From contig NC_092863.1 of the NCBI RefSeq assembly GCF_032062135.1, positions 18,813,802-18,877,801 of the forward strand: 64,000 bases of DNA, read 5' to 3'. This document shows positions 58,757 through 64,000 of this stretch, one piece after another. The number at the start of each line of letters is the position of its first letter. The stretch's first letter is position 1. Below the pieces are notes generated by a model, which was given only the letters and a program-made list of their open reading frames with translations, was not told where the DNA came from and searched no databases. A program made the translations under genes and the position numbers. Origin of the DNA: Pyxicephalus adspersus (Eukaryota; Chordata; Amphibia; Anura; Pyxicephalidae).

Positions 58757-59885
58757 GATGTTAGGGCAGAGCGGGGAAAGGAGACTCCTGGCAGGTGAGG
58801 TGGAGTCCTCAGTGTTTCATTAATTTAACTGTGTATGTGCTGGTGTTGTGTGTCTGTGGATGTGAAATTGTTACACTGTATATATGTGTATATGTATGCA
58901 TGCTTTGATATATTCATGCATGTGTAGTATGTTCTAGTTATCCAGTCTTGTAACCATCCAACAAATCCTTTACTACAGCTTAAAGCAGAACCAGCAGCAA
59001 AAATAATTCTAGTAAAAGAATGGTTATTCTTCCACCAGGAATTACAGTTACCTTGTAAAGACAAGAGGGTTCAGAATGGTGGCCCCATCCTTTTCTTCAT
59101 AACTCCTCAGAGATTGAATAGAAGGTAGAAAAGCATATTAGGAAAGGCTCACTCAGCAGTTTTCACCAACCAAAGAGTATATAATCAAATCAATGACAAT
59201 TGGGAAAGCTTTAGAAGGATGCCTGGCTGCCAGTGCAGATTTTGGCTGCACTGGTGTCAGAGGAATTCAGTTACTAAGTATTTAGTCAGGACAAAATATA
59301 AAAGTACAACATTGTATTACATCCACTTTCCCATAGGGTATATCTATTTAACCCTCTGTCTGTCCCACTTTTTTGGTTTTGTTTTAAACACATGCACATT
59401 TTTACTGTGAAAACACACTTTAAACCCCACAAAAGAATAAAAGGGTGACATTTCTTTGCTTTTTTTTCTGATCCACTTTTTAAATTTTCCAGTTTTAGTA
59501 AATAAACTAAACTGACAATAAAAAGTTTGATTTCAATTGGTCACAGTTGTGTCAAATTTGAGCAAATACAGGCTTGACAAACAGAAGGTCGGCTCTGGTA
59601 GTCCTCTGCTCACCAAACACAAATTACTTTAAAAAAAGCCATTCCTGCCTTTTCCCCGAAACTAAAAAAACACAGGGCATAGTTTCCAAAGTTCTGGGTG
59701 GCACTGGTGACCTCACCGTGTCTTCTGGCCAGGGATCGGAGCTTGAAATCCCTATTAATGCAGTTCAGTGCATTTTTATAAAAATTTGCTAGGGGAGAAG
59801 GGGACCTGATTTTGATTGCAAATTACTTTTCAATGCATTAGTTTTAGAAAGAATAGGGGGCTGCCAAAAATTTTGACCTTTCATT
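58757..59885. other. Intergenic DNA, no feature
   Basis: AT-rich DNA with a short TATA/TGTA microsatellite-like run near 58875-58895. No exon recognised. Confidence 0.5.
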
Positions 59886-59887
59886 TG

Positions 59888-60042
59888 CCAAAATTATTAT
59901 TATTATTATTAACCAGGATTTATATAGTGCCAACATATTACGCAGCGCTGTACAATAAATAGGGATTGCAAATGACAGACTAATACAGACAGTGATACAG
60001 GAGGAGAGGACCTTGCCCCGAAGAGCTTACAATCTAGTAGAT
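59888..60042 (-). mobile_element. L2-type LINE 3' tail, minus orientation
   Basis: Reads attattattattattatt, ccaggatttatatagtgcca, cagcgctgtacaataaatag and gagcttacaatctag. This is the complement of the LINE 3' end seen at about 30040-30190. Confidence 0.75.
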
Positions 60043-60097
60043 GATTCCTTTTACACTTAGTTTGTGGACGATACCTAAGATACCTAATATGTGTTGC

Positions 60098-60178
60098 ACA
60101 TTCTTTGTTTATATGCCCATGTACAGCGCTGCTTAATATGATGATGCTATATAAATCCTGTGTAATAATAATTATAAT
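60098..60178 (+). mobile_element. SINE/LINE 3' tail
   Basis: tgtacagcgctgcttaatatg, gatgctatataaatcctgtg and taataataattat, a short 3' tail fragment. Confidence 0.6.
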
Positions 60179-60897
60179 GTGCACTCATTTACTGGCAGTT
60201 CGGTATCAACAGTAAAATGATAGCAAAAATCTGTATAGCAGAAAGTATAGATCCTAAAGAGATCACATCCTATACACTAAAGGTCACTAAACATAATATA
60301 TTTGGTCCCTTTCTTACTCTTTATGTTTTTTGTGTGTAACTTTGTGTGGATGTCTATGATCCAGGAAATGACCATGGTGTCTATGGCGCAAGGTGCTATA
60401 GTAAAGCTGCAAAATATGCAGAGAAGGGCAGCAACAATACAGCCGAGTAAGTTTTGTCCCCTTTGGGATAAAGGTGTCTTTGGATTCACCTTGCTAGTAT
60501 GATTGAACTCTAAATGAGATGTTATTTTTTCCTTTTTCACATCATAGAGGCATTTGTCCTCAAACTGCATCCCTTTGGGTTAACATAAATTTAAAGGCAT
60601 TGTGGCAGCAATAAACACCAGCCACTTCTCCTGTACACGGGCTTTCATGACTATGCCACTACGCTGGCCTGAAAAATATTGCAGACAGCAGTCTGGAGAT
60701 ATCTGAAGCTACTCCAAATTCCAACTGCTCCTTTTCAAAAATAACTACACATCAGAAGCAGATTCTGATATTGAGAGTGCATAGCTTCTTGAGGTTGGGG
60801 GTTATCAAATGGCTGACAATCCACTAATCCTGAGTGGGGGTTATTATATGAACAACAGTGCTCCTAATCTGGGAGAAGGGTTATTATGTTATATGTG

Positions 60898-61215
60898 GAC
60901 AGCATGGTGGCTCAGTGGTTAGTACTCTGGCCTTTGCAGAGCTGGGTCCCAGGTTTAAATCTGGGCCAAAACACTTTATGCTTGGAGTTTGCAGGTTCTC
61001 CCTATGTTTGTTTGGATTTCCTCCCACATTCCAAAAACATGCAGCTAGGTTAATTGGCTTCACCTCAAAATTGATTTTACTGTGTTAATGACATATGACT
61101 ATTGTAGGGACATTAGATTGTGAGCTCGTTTGAGGGACAGCTAGTGAAATGACTATGGACTTTGTACAGCGCTGCGTAATATGTCAGCGCTCTATAAATA
61201 CTGTGTAATAACATT
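60898..61215 (+). mobile_element. tRNA-derived SINE with L2-like tail
   Basis: Pol III A box tggctcagtgg at 60908-60918 and a B-box-like ggtttaaatct at 60952-60962. The body follows (ctcccacattccaaaaacat, gctaggttaattggcttc), then a 3' tail (ggactttgtacagcgctgcg, gcgctctataaatactgtg, taataaca). At about 318 bp it is full length or nearly so, and tail sharing with the local L2 LINE suggests that LINE mobilised it. Confidence 0.8.
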
Positions 61216-61259
61216 ATGAAGATTTTTTTTATATCCCTGAAAAACCATATATTTTATGT

Positions 61260-63760
61260 TATATGAATTAAAATGCACAGAATGTGGGTGGGAAGTTATA
61301 AATAGTCAATGTTGATTCAGGTGAAGATACCTCCTAAGGGAGGTTTAATTCCACTTTAGGCTCATAGCTTTTAAATAAAAACAACCACAAGCCTGATAAC
61401 ATGGATTATTTATTTTGCTTTTGAATTGTTACATGTTTCTGATTATCCTGTGTAAGGTGAAACTAGAACTGTTGAAAATACATACACAAATTTGAGTACA
61501 TCAATAACCATTTTTTTTTGTTTCATTTTTGAGCTAGACTAAATTTTCACAACCACATGTGCGCTAGGTAATCAAACCAACACAGAAGCAAAACTTTTAG
61601 GCAGAATACTGGTCAGTAAAAACAAAGCAAAAGAAAAAAAGAAAGAAAACATAAAAATATATATAAAGAGCTACCAGATATACAGACAGGCTCAGTTCCA
61701 CATTCACTACTGCATTTATAAAGCGCAAGTATTAACGTTTTGTTCGGAGATTTTAGAGATCAGTGCATGGATTTTTGCTTTCAAGCGGACAGATGAACAG
61801 ACATCAAGAAAAAGATACACTTTAGTGGAATGTAAAAAATTGGGAAAATGCTGTGAAAGCCTGAACAGTGACTAACTGAATACAGTACTATGCTCAATAA
61901 CACACTTTACCAGTAAATATATTGTTTGTACAGAAAAATGTGAGTTTAGAAATAATTTGTGTTCTAAAGTAAGGAGCGAAAAATAGCTGGCAGTGCACCA
62001 ACAAAGAAAGGTTATGGAATGGTCTCAACCATAGGTAAATAATGCAAAACAATGAGCCTGACCTTGCCTAAAAACTGTGCAATATAAAATACAGATGAAG
62101 TGCAAGTACAGTGTGTTTAGATACATTGATCCCCAAGCCCCTTTGTTGTATATAGGGCCTAAATTTCTCACCATGTGCAGATTAAAGAAAACCTGTCAAC
62201 TTTTCTGTAAAATAATAGTTGCCTGGCTGGATCCATTGGGGTGTACAGAGACCAACTAGAGGGTAATTCCCGGGACCCTGCACTTCTGCAGTTATTTAGG
62301 TATCGTTAAGGTCAAGCCAAGTTCACTTTAAATGGACTTGGGTCCCTTTACCATGGCTGAGACTAATCTAATATCCACTCAAACTGGAGATCATGGCCAG
62401 AAAAAAAGCACCTTTCTCCAAGAAAGCTGAATATTGGCAAACTGTATATATAACCGACATGCACAGCTCAGGCATTAAAGAATAGTTGCATCTATAGGAA
62501 ACTGCCTATTCCATCTTAGCAAAGTATAAAGCACTCCTATTGGTCCAAGAGAAATGTTCCAATGAAGCTACTGTAAAACAGGGAATTTCCTAACCTCATA
62601 CAGTCATTTTGTGAACCAGCTGCACCAAATATGCTTAGGCAGATCCAAGGTGCTTGTGCCTTTTCGGGCCCATTAAAATGGGTGAATGTAATCACAAGTC
62701 AATTAAGCCTGTACCTAGAGGAGCCCCTCTGGACCCTGAGAACTATAAATGTAGGGATAAGGAAGGGGGTCATCTCGTTTATGGAGAAATCAGACAGGTA
62801 CTTCACAATTTGATGCAAGGTTGAGAGTGTTGGCGTTTCAATCAGAAGTTTCTCCCATGCACTTGATAGATTTTTAAAATTCTTTTCACACCTTGATATC
62901 AAAACTTTTGCCACCTAGCCATACAGAAGAAAGATCAGTTTACCATTTACAAAATAGATAAAATCTGTTTTAATGAGTTAACAAACTATACCACTGTAAA
63001 GTTACCAAATGTGTTTTATATACATAAAAAATGCTGAAACATTATTTATTGCATAAAAACATTTGGTAAATTTTGTATAATATAAACAGTTCTTTAGCTT
63101 TTTGATGATATTTTGTACCAAAAAGGTTCTGGATTTTTAAAAGAACAGAGAGACCATTAACTTTCATGTATATTCAGTTTTGCGTTTAGCACTAACCCAA
63201 GAAGGCGTGATGTGCTGCAGTTTTGGTGTGTTGCTCATAATAGAAAAAGTGCCGTAGGTAATAACAGGATGGAAGATGTCACATCTTAGGTTTACTGGCA
63301 TAAATCTATAAATGAGGCCTAACAGACTGAAAAAACATCCAGGTAAGGGGGAAGCTGAACAGCATGTGATGACTAAGTTAAAAAATGTAAACAGTTAAAA
63401 TATTATGGCTAAACTAAGAAATACTCAGCAGATTTTAAAGTTTACTCCACAAGCAGGATACTTGCATGATTACCTTGTAGCATTGTTCTGTAAAGTCATC
63501 CCAATAATGACAAGTACTTTACAGTATATATTTAAGCCCTGATAACATGTAGTAAAACTTGTATTTTCATCTACCTTTTACACGAATAGAGACTTTGCCA
63601 ATTTGAAGGCAAAAGTAAGCGGTGTACCATAATCTAATGCACAAATGTAATCAGCTTCATTTATATGCTTACTCTAAGTTGCTGAATGAATACCCAACTC
63701 GATGCTAGCGAGTAGTACATACCACTGATCTTCATATTATGACATTCAAAGGCATGTCCA
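61260..63760 (-). other. Repeat-poor AT-rich region, possible 3' UTR of the next minus-strand gene
   Basis: No interspersed repeats and no coding exon in about 2.5 kb. Minus-strand AATAAA signals are at 61414-61409 and 63050-63045. In human the next gene upstream of PABPC1L on the same strand is YWHAB, whose 3' UTR would fall here. No YWHAB codons are visible, so this is inference from synteny only. Confidence 0.25.
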
Positions 63761-64000
63761 TAACACACTTTTTTTTTTTTTTTAAATAAGAGGATCCCAT
63801 GAGGAAAAAGACCCAAAAGTCTCAGATACCATGATCTCTAACCCTGGAGTACTGCATCACCATTCTTGACGTTGTCATGAAACACATAGGCCAGATGACC
63901 ATGAGCCATGCCAGAATGTAATGTTAAATCTGTGGGCAAGGGAATATCTTTGGGGTGCCCAGGAGATTTATATAGAATGCTCAATAAAAAAAAAAAAAAA
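63761..64000. other. Right edge, bounded by T and A runs
   Basis: Starts with a 16-base T run (63769-63783) and ends with AATAAA and an A run to the window edge (from 63984). Nothing recognisable as a gene lies between. Confidence 0.4.

Overview
This is AT-rich vertebrate DNA, most likely from an anuran amphibian (frog). It carries parts of two genes, both on the minus strand and both split by many introns. The frog call rests on two things. The poly(A)-binding protein here resembles the amphibian embryonic form (ePAB / PABPC1L). The repeats are of types common in frog genomes: L2-type LINEs whose 3' ends read like gcgctatataaatcctg, tRNA-type SINEs sharing that kind of tail, hAT-type elements and abundant palindromic MITEs. 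Species cannot be named from sequence alone.

Positions 1-20673 (minus): 5' part of STK4 (MST1, the Hippo-pathway kinase). Six coding exons are present, at 20639-20673, 13080-13160, 12431-12559, 9364-9478, 5676-5840 and 3720-3887. They join in frame to 231 codons, from the start Met through the ATP loop, the catalytic HRD, DFG and the activation loop to the sequence just after APE. The rest of the kinase lobe and the regulatory/SARAH part lie beyond the left edge. The introns hold a LINE fragment, several MITEs, a 755-bp hAT-type element and a triple AGGTCA array.

Positions about 20674-27490: STK4 promoter and intergenic DNA. It contains a roughly 1-kb pyrimidine-rich minisatellite starting about 570 bp upstream of the STK4 ATG and a 424-bp palindromic MITE. 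No TOMM34 exon was seen, although TOMM34 lies between these two genes in human.

Positions about 27490-53675 (minus): a complete PABPC1L coding region in 14 exons. It encodes 626 residues: four RRMs, a Pro/Gln-rich linker and a C-terminal MLLE domain. All exon phases join. The one weak point is the 3' end of exon 11, which lacks a good GT donor where homology predicts it. A truncated L2-type LINE with reverse-transcriptase motifs sits antisense in the last intron.

Positions 53676-64000: upstream region. A GC-box-rich, CpG-containing segment at about 56850-57070 looks like a promoter, perhaps with a noncoding first exon of PABPC1L. The rest holds MITEs, a tRNA-type SINE and, at 61.3-63.8 kb, repeat-poor AT-rich DNA. 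That last segment could be the 3' UTR of the next minus-strand gene; YWHAB is expected by synteny with human.

The two genes do not form a pathway together. Their linkage is conserved synteny (human order YWHAB-PABPC1L-TOMM34-STK4). I found no obvious new biological system. The most unusual items are transposon-related, plus the uncertain splice site in PABPC1L.
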